Shown one piece after another: positions 1 through 7,919 of a DNA stretch of 52,657 bases. Numbering within the stretch: the stretch's first letter is position 1; each line of letters begins with the position of its first letter. The stretch spans positions 1 through 52,657 of the forward strand of contig QKHT01000016.1 of assembly GCA_003249935.1 (NCBI GenBank), read 5' to 3'. The translations under genes were made by a program, and so were the position numbers. Source of the DNA: Bacteroidota bacterium (GTDB lineage Bacteria > Bacteroidota > Bacteroidia > Bacteroidales > UBA5342). The notes under the pieces are model-generated. The model worked only from the letters and a program-made list of their open reading frames with translations, was not told the origin of the DNA and searched no databases.

Positions 1-201
1 GCCATTTTGGATGAAGGCATCCAAAACACCATGGATGTGGAAGATGAGATTATTGCCGAATTGGAAGAAAAAGAGCGCCGCATCGAAGACATGAAAGACT
101 CCATTGCAAAAATGGGGCAAGTTATCAGCGAAAATCAAAAAGCACTAAGCGAAAAGGATAAAGAAATAGAAGAGCTAAAACGCAGATTGGGTGAAAAGTA
201 A
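1..201 (+). CDS. C-terminal fragment of unknown coiled-coil protein
   Basis: An open frame runs in from the left edge and stops at 199-201, so only the last 66 residues are visible. They are almost entirely charged heptad-like helix (many Glu, Lys and Asp), ending in a short basic tail. I do not recognise the protein. Similar Glu/Lys-rich tails end Rpn/PD-(D/E)XK transposase-like nucleases of Bacteroidota, but no catalytic region lies inside the window to test that. The in-frame TTG at 7 is very unlikely to be the true start because the frame is open to base 1. Confidence 0.6.
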   Translation, partial: AILDEGIQNTMDVEDEIIAELEEKERRIEDMKDSIAKMGQVISENQKALSEKDKEIEELKRRLGEK

Positions 202-296
202 TGGCATTCAGATTCCCGAATTAAAGGGCAAGGAACAAATTTGGGTTCCTATTCACACCACAGTCACATCGTATTAAACCTTTATAATTTTACAAT

Positions 297-584
297 ATGA
301 GTTTTGCAGGATACGTAATTGACCTGAACAGGCGGTTAGTAGAAAACCGGGCAAAACTTCGAAGTTCACATGAAAAGGTTCGTGAAAGGGCGCATTCAAT
401 CACTGTCTCAAATCATGCGGAATCTAACAGTAAAACGCATGTTAATGGTGTGCCTGATAAGATTTTGGATGAATTAAAACAAGAGAAGGAATTACGATTG
501 CATAAAGTAGAAAAGACTATATGGATGTTTTACGCTGTTTTTTTACTGTTTGCGTTGACAAACACCATTTTTATTTTTTTATAA
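297..584 (+). CDS. Small hypothetical membrane protein (95 aa)
   Basis: The product has a polar, helical N-terminal part (residues 1-75, rich in Arg, Lys and Glu) and one C-terminal hydrophobic segment (about residues 78-95) ending in Phe-Leu. This suggests a tail-anchored inner-membrane protein with a cytoplasmic helix. I recognise no family. The start ATG at 297 follows an AT-rich stretch without a Shine-Dalgarno sequence, as is normal in this lineage. It stands alone between the coiled-coil fragment and the convergent smpB gene, so context gives no function. Confidence 0.6.
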   Translation: MSFAGYVIDLNRRLVENRAKLRSSHEKVRERAHSITVSNHAESNSKTHVNGVPDKILDELKQEKELRLHKVEKTIWMFYAVFLLFALTNTIFIFL

Positions 585-695
585 CGTAGCAATTTTCTTC
601 TGAATCCGGGGGTAATGCAGGTGTGCGGAAGCCTGGCTGTAATCAATTCAATTTCGCCTCTGAAAACGTAACCAAGTTAAATCATGGATAATATT

Positions 696-1154
696 CTACA
701 TTTTCATATGTCGGTCCATTTCGCGTTTGTCGTCGCGTTCTTTAATACTCTCGCGTTTGTCGTAATTTTTTTTGCCTCTGGCAAGGGCTATTTCCAGTTT
801 TGCCAATCCTTTTTCGTTCGTGTATATTCGTACCGGAATAAGGGTTAACCCCATATCTTTTATGCTTTTTTCCAATCGTCGTAATTCGCGTTTGGTGAGC
901 AGTAGTTTTCTGTCGCGACGGTCGTTGTGATTGTTGTATGTCCCCCAATCGTAGGTGCCAATATAGATGCTCTTTACCCACAGTTCGCGGTTCACAAAAA
1001 AACAGTACGAATCGGTAAGACCCGCTTTGCCCATGCGTAACGATTTTATTTCGGTGCCTGTGAGTACCATTCCGGCCTGAAATTTTTCGATAAATTCGTA
1101 GTCGAAGCTGGCCCGTTTGTTTTTGATGTTTATGGTATTCGAAAATTTTGTCAT
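696..1154 (-). CDS. smpB: SsrA-binding protein SmpB
   Basis: SmpB binds tmRNA and delivers it to stalled ribosomes in trans-translation. The 152-residue product has the expected length. It carries the family's oligonucleotide-binding barrel motifs: the GTEIKSLR segment near residue 33, the [11 protein letters not shown] strand, the RDRKLLL segment and the [25 protein letters not shown] region. It ends in the basic, unstructured tail ([14 protein letters not shown]) that enters the mRNA channel. The gene begins 7 bases after the Yip1-family gene on the same strand and is probably co-transcribed with it. No tmRNA gene is seen in the window. Confidence 0.97.
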   Translation of the reverse strand: MTKFSNTINIKNKRASFDYEFIEKFQAGMVLTGTEIKSLRMGKAGLTDSYCFFVNRELWVKSIYIGTYDWGTYNNHNDRRDRKLLLTKRELRRLEKSIKDMGLTLIPVRIYTNEKGLAKLEIALARGKKNYDKRESIKERDDKREMDRHMKM

Positions 1155-1161
1155 AATCTAT

Positions 1162-1719
1162 TTAGTTTTTAAAGAAGATGGTTTTAAGCAATACCTGAAT
1201 CAAAAACGGACTTAAAACAAGACCTAAAAAGGCCATAAACGAAAATCCAATACGGTTATCTTCATCAATTTTTAGCAGAACCGGTACGGCTTCCCATATA
1301 ATATAGGCCATATACAATATAGCGGCTTTAACAATAAACAGTTCGGGCATAAGACTCGATATTGCTTGGGTAAGATAGTAAATGCTGATGCTGTATCCGC
1401 ACATTTTCATTACACTGTCGTAGTCGGCATCCGACCCAAATTGGGGCAATATTTTATGAATAAAGTATCCGGCCATATAAAGGCCGCCAAATGCACAGGT
1501 TACCTCTTGTATTACAGTTTTCAAACCATGCTCCAAACCGCTGTCACTATTTATCCAACCGCCAATAAAAGCCGCAAGGGTTAATAATCCTATGAGCGGA
1601 ATGGTAAACTCGTTAATAACCTCTTTCCCTGTTCGCGGTTCAATCGATATTTTCACCCACTCTTTACCGGGTTGAATGACCAACATTTTTATTCGGTCTG
1701 CAATTTTTTTGTAATGCAT
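1162..1719 (-). CDS. Yip1-family integral membrane protein
   Basis: This 185-residue protein has a short cytoplasmic N-terminus (KIADRIKMLVIQPGKEWVKI) followed by about five hydrophobic segments, at roughly residues 38-58, 70-90, 105-130, 130-150 and 160-180. The PGKEW-type start followed by a multi-pass membrane body is the pattern of bacterial Yip1-domain proteins, whose molecular role is not established. It lies directly upstream of smpB in what looks like a two-gene operon. A TAnnTTTG promoter element sits about 25 bases upstream of the ATG. The family assignment is by pattern only. Confidence 0.75.
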   Translation of the reverse strand: MHYKKIADRIKMLVIQPGKEWVKISIEPRTGKEVINEFTIPLIGLLTLAAFIGGWINSDSGLEHGLKTVIQEVTCAFGGLYMAGYFIHKILPQFGSDADYDSVMKMCGYSISIYYLTQAISSLMPELFIVKAAILYMAYIIWEAVPVLLKIDEDNRIGFSFMAFLGLVLSPFLIQVLLKTIFFKN

Positions 1720-1742
1720 TTCCTGTCTTCTTTTTCGAATTG

Positions 1743-1771
1743 CAAAAATATAACATTCTAAGCTATTTCAA
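1743..1771 (-). promoter_or_regulatory. Promoter for Yip1-smpB operon
   Basis: Read on the minus strand, TATTTTTG (1750-1743) matches the Bacteroidota -7 consensus TAnnTTTG. A TTG (1771-1769) lies 18 bases upstream as the -33 element. It is back-to-back with the sirtuin promoter. Confidence 0.5.
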
Positions 1772-1811
1772 TAAGTTTATTTTGTCCTTCTCATTATTAT
1801 CGTGTTTGCGA

Positions 1812-1842
1812 TTTGCCACCGCAGGTTCATTTACTATTTTTG
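1812..1842 (+). promoter_or_regulatory. Promoter for the sirtuin gene
   Basis: TTTG (1812-1815), 19 bases, then TATTTTTG (1835-1842) is an exact match to the Bacteroidota housekeeping promoter TTTG-N19-TAnnTTTG. Transcription should start near 1847-1849. This rules out the GTG at 1802 as translation start and favours the TTG at 1862. Confidence 0.7.
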
Positions 1843-1861
1843 TAACAAAAACAACAGAAAA

Positions 1862-2548
1862 TTGAAAAATCTGGTTATTCTTACAGGTGCAGGTATTAGT
1901 GCCGAAAGTGGTATTCGCACTTTCCGCGATAGCGATGGGTTGTGGGAAGAGCATAATGTAATGGATGTATGTAGTGTTGAAGGTTGGACCCGAAATCCCA
2001 AAATGGTACTCGAATTTTATAATCAGCGGCGTAGGCAGTTACTGCATTCCGAACCCAACGATGCACATCGGTTGTTGGTTCAACTCGAAAAAAAATTTAA
2101 CACCCATATTATAACCCAAAATGTCGACGATTTGCACGAGCGAGCCGGTAGTACCAACGTGCTGCATCTGCATGGCGAGTTAATGAAGGTGCGATCTGAG
2201 AAAAACGAAGCGCATGTTTATGGTGTGAACCCGGACAATCCCGATGTTCATTTGGGGCAAAAGGATAGGCATGGGGCGCAATTGCGGCCGCATATCGTCT
2301 TCTTTGGCGAGGCGGTTCCTGCAATGGAAGATGCAATTCCGTTGTGTCGGCAGGCCGATATCTTCGTCATCATAGGCACTTCGATGGCGGTGTATCCCGC
2401 TGCGGGATTGCTAAACTACGTGCCCGATGATGCGCCATTGTTTCTGGTTGATCCGAAGCCGGCCGATTTGATGCGTACACGCCACTTAACAGTAATTGCC
2501 GAAGTGGCTACTAAAGGCGTTTCACAGCTAATTGAACAATTATTTTAG
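1862..2548 (+). CDS. cobB: NAD-dependent protein deacylase, Sir2/CobB type
   Basis: Sirtuins remove acyl groups from protein lysines using NAD. The 228-residue product has the NAD-binding GAGISAESGIRTFR motif (residues 9-22), TQNVDDLHERAG (85-96), the catalytic histidine in HLHG (His104) and GTSMAVYPAAGL near the C-terminus. Tyr53 and Arg56 form the YxxR signature of SIRT5-like enzymes that prefer succinyl or malonyl groups. The four zinc-binding cysteines are absent: the insert after His104 has none. I place the start at TTG 1862 because the family begins MKxLVxLTGAG and because a perfect promoter lies at 1812-1842, downstream of the alternative GTG at 1802. It is transcribed divergently from the Yip1-smpB pair. 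Confidence 0.92.
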   Translation: MKNLVILTGAGISAESGIRTFRDSDGLWEEHNVMDVCSVEGWTRNPKMVLEFYNQRRRQLLHSEPNDAHRLLVQLEKKFNTHIITQNVDDLHERAGSTNVLHLHGELMKVRSEKNEAHVYGVNPDNPDVHLGQKDRHGAQLRPHIVFFGEAVPAMEDAIPLCRQADIFVIIGTSMAVYPAAGLLNYVPDDAPLFLVDPKPADLMRTRHLTVIAEVATKGVSQLIEQLF

Positions 2549-2564
2549 CATTCGTAGCTTCAAA

Positions 2565-2591
2565 ATATATCAAATATGATATTTGTTATAT
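2565..2591. promoter_or_regulatory. 27-base AT-rich palindrome upstream of the C1 peptidase
   Basis: The arms 2565-2577 and 2579-2591 are complementary at 12 of 13 positions around a central G. The core CAAATAT-g-ATATTTG (2571-2585) is perfect. It lies between the sirtuin stop and the peptidase start and overlaps TAtatTTTG, a degenerate -7 element. It could be an operator, or a weak stem-loop ending the sirtuin transcript. Confidence 0.35.
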
Positions 2592-2643
2592 TTTGTGCAA
2601 TTGTAAAGCGTTTCTTTTGTTTTTTAATCAAAATGATAGTTAT

Positions 2644-3822
2644 ATGCGGAAATATTTAAGTGCTTTATTTATTCTTTGTGCTTCCTTCTTTACGTATGCA
2701 CAAGATACATCGTATGTGTTTACGCCAGTAAAAAACCTCGAAACTACCAGTGTAAAAGATCAGGCGCGCAGTGGCACTTGTTGGAGTTTTTCGAGCCTTT
2801 CGTTTCTCGAATCCGAAATGTTACGCACCGGAAAAGCCACCGTAGACCTTTCGGAAATGTTTGTGGTTCACAAATGTTACGAAGAAAAAGCGCAAAAATA
2901 TGTGCGTATGCATGGCAGTCTTAACTTTGGTGCTGGTGGTGCCTTTCACGATGCATTGTGGGTACTAAAAAATTACGGCATGATGCCCAACGACGTTTAT
3001 TCCGGGCTCAACTATGGCGAAGAAAAACATACCCATGGCGAATTGGATGAAATACTGAAAGGTTATGTGGATGCAGTTTTACTCAATAAAAACAAAAAGC
3101 TTTCAACCGCTTGGTATCCCGGTTATTGTGCTGTTTTAAACAGTTATCTTGGTGTTATTCCGGAGTCGTTTATTTACAATGGAAAGCGTTTTACGGCCCT
3201 TTCGTTTGCAAAGGAAATTGTAGGGTTGAACCCCGATGATTACGTATCGCTGACATCGTTTACGCACCATCCGTTTTATACATCTTTTATGATTGAAGTG
3301 CCTGATAACTGGCTTTGGAAAACATCGTACAACCTGCCTTTGGACGAATTGATGGAGGTGTTTAAAAATGCCCTTAACAACGGCTATACCGTGGCATGGG
3401 GTGGTGATGTGAGTGAGAAAGGATTTTCTCATAAGAACGGTCTGGCGATTGTGCCTCTCGAAGACGAAAATACACTCGAAGGAACAGAGCGTTCTAAATG
3501 GGAAAAACTCCCTAACAAAGACAAAAGTGGTGAGTTTTACAAGTTCGATCATCCACGCAAGGAGAAGGAAATTACCCAGGATTTGCGGCAGACTGCTTTC
3601 GATAATTATGAAACTACCGACGACCATGGCATGCATATTACCGGCTTATATAAAGATCAGAATGGAACCGTTTACTATAAAGTAAAAAATTCGTGGAATA
3701 CCGACAATAAATACGATGGTTATTTGTATATGTCCGAAGCTTTTGCACGGTACAAAACTATGAATATTGTGGTGCATAAAAATGCAATTCCCGAAAAACT
3801 CAAGAAGAAGTTAGGATTGTAA
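2644..3822 (+). CDS. Secreted C1 (papain/bleomycin-hydrolase-like) peptidase
   Basis: This is a cysteine aminopeptidase of the C1B type (PepC/bleomycin hydrolase relatives), 392 residues. Residues 1-20 form a signal peptide (lysine/arginine, then LSALFILCASFFTYAQ), so the enzyme is exported, probably to the periplasm. The catalytic cysteine is Cys46 in SGTCWSF, with the histidine in DDHGMHITG (His331) and the asparagine in KNSWNT (Asn349). The start at 2644 is preferred over a GTG at 2593 because it gives a clean signal peptide. It is a single gene closed by a strong terminator at 3847-3876, and may be controlled through the palindrome upstream. Confidence 0.92.
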   Translation: MRKYLSALFILCASFFTYAQDTSYVFTPVKNLETTSVKDQARSGTCWSFSSLSFLESEMLRTGKATVDLSEMFVVHKCYEEKAQKYVRMHGSLNFGAGGAFHDALWVLKNYGMMPNDVYSGLNYGEEKHTHGELDEILKGYVDAVLLNKNKKLSTAWYPGYCAVLNSYLGVIPESFIYNGKRFTALSFAKEIVGLNPDDYVSLTSFTHHPFYTSFMIEVPDNWLWKTSYNLPLDELMEVFKNALNNGYTVAWGGDVSEKGFSHKNGLAIVPLEDENTLEGTERSKWEKLPNKDKSGEFYKFDHPRKEKEITQDLRQTAFDNYETTDDHGMHITGLYKDQNGTVYYKVKNSWNTDNKYDGYLYMSEAFARYKTMNIVVHKNAIPEKLKKKLGL

Positions 3823-3846
3823 AAAGTAAGATTTTTTTATTAGAGA

Positions 3847-3876
3847 GGACTTCACGTTGTGGAGTCCTTTTTTTTT
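3847..3876 (+). terminator. Rho-independent terminator of the C1 peptidase gene
   Basis: Stem GGACTTCAC (3847-3855) pairs with GTGGAGTCC (3859-3867), with one G-T wobble and a GTT loop, followed by nine T (3868-3876). Confidence 0.85.
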
Positions 3877-4041
3877 CTTCGGGTGAACCGTTGTCGTCTT
3901 TCCACTTGTTTTGGCTATGAGTTTGGTTGTTACGTCTAACACTTTGCCCTCAAATGGTTCAATATTAACCCAATAAATGTATTGTGAATTAGGTTGCCCT
4001 CCAATTGTTTCAACTTTTAACCACTGGCTCTGGTTGAAGGT
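3877..4041 (-). pseudogene. Possible decayed coding fragment between the peptidase and ompH
   Basis: On the minus strand, one frame is open from 4041 (just after a TAA at 4044-4042) down through 3877. It reads like protein, for example WLKVETIGGQPNSQYIYW followed by VNIEPFEGKVLDVTTKL. No ATG or plausible start begins it, and the frame runs on into the terminator on the other strand. I do not recognise the family. It may be a remnant of a lost gene's interior; chance openness is the alternative. The remainder of this 294-base gap holds the two terminators. Confidence 0.3.
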
Positions 4042-4051
4042 TTAGATAAAA

Positions 4052-4086
4052 AAAATAAGCTTTTTCGGAGAGAAAAAGCTTATTTT
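4052..4086 (-). terminator. Terminator of the bamA-ompH operon
   Basis: A perfect 15-base-pair stem (4052-4066 with 4072-4086) encloses the loop GGAGA. Its A-rich left arm provides a U-tract for minus-strand transcripts and its right arm ends in T's, so it may also act on the plus strand. It lies about 30 bases past the last ompH stop. Confidence 0.75.
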
Positions 4087-4116
4087 GTATCAAATATTTT
4101 TACTAAAGAATGGCTG

Positions 4117-4641
4117 TTATTCCATCCCGAGTTTCTTTTTAACTAAACTGGTAATATCGGTGCTGCCGGTTCCAACATATACCACCGTACGGTTTGCTAC
4201 ATCCATTATATAAGTAAAACCGTTTTCTTTACCTACTTCATCAATCGCTTTCTGCACTTTCTCGATAATTGGTTTAATCATCTCTTCTTCTTTCTTCTGA
4301 AGATCCTGTTGTGCAATTTGGCTGTAAGTAGCAATGCGTTGCTGCAATTCTTGCAAATCCTTTTCTTTGGTTGCTTTAACCAATTCGGCAAGACTATCAC
4401 GTTGTACCAGATATTCCTGATATTTTTTGTTTAACTCGTCTTCCATTCTCTTTTGCTCTGTTTCGAGCTTTTTTGCATACTCTTGCATCGCCTTTTCAGC
4501 GTTAATTCTGTCTGGAAATACCTGAAGAATTTCCTGCGAATTTACATGTCCGAGTTTTACAGTTTGCTGAGCATTAACACTGTTACCGGTTACTACTGCT
4601 ATTACTACAGCAGCAAAAAGTACCTTAATCTTATTAATCAT
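4117..4641 (-). CDS. OmpH/Skp-family periplasmic chaperone (second copy)
   Basis: Skp-like chaperones hold unfolded outer-membrane proteins in the periplasm. The 174-residue product has a signal peptide (residues 1-24, cleavage after NAQ), then LGHVNSQEIL, the usual start of the mature domain. A long charged coiled-coil (about residues 45-130) forms the tentacle, and a C-terminal strand GFTYIMDVANRTVVYVGTG closes the core. This is the last gene of the minus-strand operon with bamA and follows its paralogue by about 50 bases. Sequence divergence from the upstream copy suggests an old duplication. Confidence 0.92.
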   Translation of the reverse strand: MINKIKVLFAAVVIAVVTGNSVNAQQTVKLGHVNSQEILQVFPDRINAEKAMQEYAKKLETEQKRMEDELNKKYQEYLVQRDSLAELVKATKEKDLQELQQRIATYSQIAQQDLQKKEEEMIKPIIEKVQKAIDEVGKENGFTYIMDVANRTVVYVGTGSTDITSLVKKKLGME

Positions 4642-4690
4642 AAATCGTTGTTGTAATATTTCTATTTATTTTCCATCCAAAATTAGGTAA

Positions 4691-5212
4691 TTATTTCGAA
4701 TATCCTAATTTGGCCAAAACTTCATCGCTAATATCGTATTTGGGATTGCCATAAATCAGGCTCTGATTACGGGCTTTATCCCAAATTGCCACATAATCTT
4801 TGGCATCCGCAATCTCTTTTATTGCATTAAATACTTCGTCTTGAATTGGTTTTACCAAGCTTTCACGTTTTTTAAACAGTTCACCTTCTGGACCAAAGTA
4901 TTTCTTCTTAAGTTCCATTCCCTCTTTTTCTTTGGCTACAATTTCGTTTTCACGCTTTACCTTGGCATCTTCCGATAGAAATACAAGATCGTTTTGATAT
5001 GTTTTATACATTTTCTTTACCTCATCCATAATCAAATCCACCTCTTGCTGCCACTTCTGCGAAGCTTTATCTAATTGATCTTGCGCAGCCTGATAAGCCG
5101 GTACATTCTTCAGAATATATTCCGAATCGATGAATGCATACTTTTGTGCCATGCCAATTCCAAAAGATGAAATCAGCAGAATTGTTGAAATAATTAATCG
5201 TTTCATTGCCAT
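4691..5212 (-). CDS. OmpH/Skp-family periplasmic chaperone (first copy)
   Basis: The product (173 residues) has a signal peptide ending at MAQ, the mature start KYAFIDSEYILKNVPAY, a charged coiled-coil from about residue 40 to 125 and the closing strand DYVAIWDKARNQSLIYGNP. It should act as a periplasmic holdase feeding the BAM complex, whose core subunit is encoded immediately upstream. Two starts are possible, ATG 5212 or ATG 5206; both give the same mature protein. The tandem arrangement with a second, different copy is typical of Bacteroidota. Confidence 0.92.
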   Translation of the reverse strand: MAMKRLIISTILLISSFGIGMAQKYAFIDSEYILKNVPAYQAAQDQLDKASQKWQQEVDLIMDEVKKMYKTYQNDLVFLSEDAKVKRENEIVAKEKEGMELKKKYFGPEGELFKKRESLVKPIQDEVFNAIKEIADAKDYVAIWDKARNQSLIYGNPKYDISDEVLAKLGYSK

Positions 5213-5251
5213 GTTTTTTTTTAATTATAGCAAATATCTTGCCAAATATTA

Positions 5252-7909
5252 CTAGAATTGTTGACCGATAATAAAGTGGAAATTCGATTTATTAGAGCCG
5301 GGACTTGTAACTACTTCATCAAAGCCATAACCCCAGTCAATACCCATCATACCAAACATTGGTAAAAAGATACGTAAGCCCATTCCCGCCGAACGATAAA
5401 GATTAAATGGGTTGAAGTCTTTTCTGCTTGCCCATGCATTACCCGCCTCCAGAAATCCTAAAGCATAAATGGTCGAAGATGTTTCGAGCATAATCGGATA
5501 GTGGAGCTCAAGTGTTAACCGATTGTAAATGTTGCCATCGTACGAAGTCCCTGTACTGTTGTACGGTGTTAGCGAGTTGTTCTTATAGCCTCTTAGGCCA
5601 ACGGTTTCGGTGCCATATAAGCTATATCCCGACATTCCATCACCTCCTAAAGTGAACTTTTCAAAAGGAGAGGTGAGTTTGTCGTTATAAGCCCCTAAAA
5701 AGCCATATTCCGCTCTGGCCATTAATATTAGCTTTTGATTTGGTGTAAGCGGCGTGTATGATACTGCTTTGAATTTCCATTTATGGTACTCGATAAACTT
5801 GTACATATCTTGCAAGGCTATATCCCGATCGGCCGAAGGTAAAGTCTTATCGATTGACTTGGCATACAGTCCATCGTAATCTTTGTTCGAAAACAACGAA
5901 TAAGGGGGCGTAAACTGAACCGATAATGAGAAACTTGAACCTTTACGTGTGAAAATCGGATTGTCGATCGAACTGCGACTCAACGAGGTACTTAAACTTA
6001 CAATTGTCGATTTCCCTGTTTGGAAGCCTAACATATTCCAGTTACGAAGATTGTAATGTTGGTACGACAATTCGTTGAACAACGTAAAATAGTCGTCGGG
6101 CCAGCTTAACCGCTTACCAAAGCCTACCGATGCACCCCAAACCTTGTTGTACTGATCGGGATTTGGATCGTAAAACGACATGTAATCGTACTGACTGCCT
6201 CCATAACTGCTGCCATAGCCTCCATAACCATAACCACCATAACTGCCATAACCGTATGGATTGCTATAATTCGAATTTTGACTCACCCCGGTTTGTATAG
6301 AACGGTAAACCGAAAGCGAAAAACTGTTTGGCCTTTTCCCGCCTAACCATGGATCGCTAAAAGAAAAACTGAACGACTTGTAAAACGAACCATTACTTTG
6401 AGCCCTAATGCTGAGCGACTGTCCGTCGCCTTGTGGCAGCGGACTATATGAACTTTTATCCAAAATATTGCGCAACGAAAAATTATTAAACGACAACCCG
6501 ATAGTTCCAACAAACATACCTGCACCCCAGCCTCCTGAAAGTTCGAGCTGGTCGGTTGGCTTTTCCTCCAGACCATACACAATATCCACAGTGCCATCTT
6601 CGGGATTTGGTTTTGGAACCGGATTGATTTTTTCGGGGTTAAAATGATTTAAATTTGCCAACTCTCTCACAGACCGTATCAATTCGGCTTTACTGAATAA
6701 ATCACCCGGTTTGGTACGTAATTCTCTGCGTACTACTTGCTCGTTTGTTCGGGTATTACCTTCAATAATTACTTGATTTATTGTTGCTTGAGGCCCTTCG
6801 ACAATACGCATTTCAAGGTCAATTGAGTCATTTTCGGCAACGACTTCAACCGGAACCAATCTGAAAAAAAGATACCCATTGTCCAGGTATAAATTGCTTA
6901 CAGCATCTTCGTCGTTGGTTAGTCTGTCGTTTAGCATCTTTTGATTGTAAACATCACCTTTGTTTATTCGTAACGAATGCTGTAATTCGGGTGTCGTGTA
7001 TTTTACATTTCCAACCCAGGATATATTCCTGATATGGTATTTATCTCCTTCCGATAGACTAAGGTATACATCAACGGTGTTTTCATCCTTCCCTTTAACT
7101 ACGCTGTCCGATAAAATTACGGCATCTCTGTAACCAAGCTCATTATATTTGTCTATCAATGCTGCTTTATCTTCTTCATATTTATCCTTTATATACTTTT
7201 TGGTTCTGAAGAAATTTAAAAGCTCACCTTTTGCGTTGGTCTTTTTCATCGTACTGTTTATTTTGTTGTACGACAAGTGTTTATTGCCTGTAATAATGAG
7301 ATTAGCTACTTTAACCTTTTGTTTTTTATCTACATAAATATCTACCGCAACACTGTTTTCTTTATTTAATTCATCCTTCTGAGCTACTTTTACTACCACA
7401 TTGGTAAATCCTTTGTCAACAAAGTGTGCCTTTATAACTTTTTCGGTATTGTTAATTAAATTTGGCGTAACCTGCGACCCTTTAATCATTTGTATTTTTG
7501 CCTCAAGATCAGAAATTTCCGATTTTTTTAATCCGTGGTAATAAATATTGTCGAGCCTTGGACGTTCTTGTAATTCTATTTTTATAAAAACTGTACTCCC
7601 CGAGATGCTATCAGCCACAATCGAAACATCCGAAAACAACCCATGTTTCCAGTACTTTTTTACCGCTTCTGTAATCTCATCACCCGGTATTTGAATCTCT
7701 TGCCCTACTGATAAACCCGAAAGGTTAATAAGCAGATTCTCTTCGTAGTGTTTAATCCCTTCGACTTTAATTCCGCCAATGGTATATTGTTTAGGCGATG
7801 AATAATATATTTCGGGGGCGATATTTTTTTGTGCTGAACCATCTTGTGCCTTAGAAATGCAAAATACTGTGGTGACTAATAAAAATATCAGGTGAAATTT
7901 TTTAACCAT
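5252..7909 (-). CDS. bamA: Outer-membrane protein assembly factor BamA
   Basis: BamA inserts beta-barrel proteins into the outer membrane. The 885-residue product has a signal peptide (residues 1-22, ending SKAQ), about five POTRA domains (to roughly residue 430; for example IGGIKVEGIKHYEE and INQVIIEGNTRTNE) and a C-terminal Omp85 barrel with GLRGYKNNSL and MMGIDWGYGFDE, ending in Phe as expected for barrel proteins. A Gly/Tyr-rich, low-complexity insert occupies about residues 545-575 in a barrel loop. The start at 7909 is chosen because it gives a proper signal peptide and begins 10 bases after uppS; an in-frame ATG at 7942 would overlap uppS. The ompH genes follow. Confidence 0.95.
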   Translation of the reverse strand: MVKKFHLIFLLVTTVFCISKAQDGSAQKNIAPEIYYSSPKQYTIGGIKVEGIKHYEENLLINLSGLSVGQEIQIPGDEITEAVKKYWKHGLFSDVSIVADSISGSTVFIKIELQERPRLDNIYYHGLKKSEISDLEAKIQMIKGSQVTPNLINNTEKVIKAHFVDKGFTNVVVKVAQKDELNKENSVAVDIYVDKKQKVKVANLIITGNKHLSYNKINSTMKKTNAKGELLNFFRTKKYIKDKYEEDKAALIDKYNELGYRDAVILSDSVVKGKDENTVDVYLSLSEGDKYHIRNISWVGNVKYTTPELQHSLRINKGDVYNQKMLNDRLTNDEDAVSNLYLDNGYLFFRLVPVEVVAENDSIDLEMRIVEGPQATINQVIIEGNTRTNEQVVRRELRTKPGDLFSKAELIRSVRELANLNHFNPEKINPVPKPNPEDGTVDIVYGLEEKPTDQLELSGGWGAGMFVGTIGLSFNNFSLRNILDKSSYSPLPQGDGQSLSIRAQSNGSFYKSFSFSFSDPWLGGKRPNSFSLSVYRSIQTGVSQNSNYSNPYGYGSYGGYGYGGYGSSYGGSQYDYMSFYDPNPDQYNKVWGASVGFGKRLSWPDDYFTLFNELSYQHYNLRNWNMLGFQTGKSTIVSLSTSLSRSSIDNPIFTRKGSSFSLSVQFTPPYSLFSNKDYDGLYAKSIDKTLPSADRDIALQDMYKFIEYHKWKFKAVSYTPLTPNQKLILMARAEYGFLGAYNDKLTSPFEKFTLGGDGMSGYSLYGTETVGLRGYKNNSLTPYNSTGTSYDGNIYNRLTLELHYPIMLETSSTIYALGFLEAGNAWASRKDFNPFNLYRSAGMGLRIFLPMFGMMGIDWGYGFDEVVTSPGSNKSNFHFIIGQQF

Positions 7910-7919
7910 AATGGGGTTG

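Noticed and set aside
231-250. AGGAAC...GTTCCT stem-loop before the small membrane protein
   Set aside because: Only six base pairs and no T-run; too weak to call a terminator.
3136-3636. 166-codon frame antisense to the C1 peptidase
   Set aside because: It lies wholly inside a well-supported gene and reads as an antisense shadow rich in Arg, Phe and Cys.
5100-5212. Choice between two ATG starts of the first ompH gene
   Set aside because: Starts at 5212 and 5206 differ by two residues and yield the same mature protein, so this is not reported as a finding.
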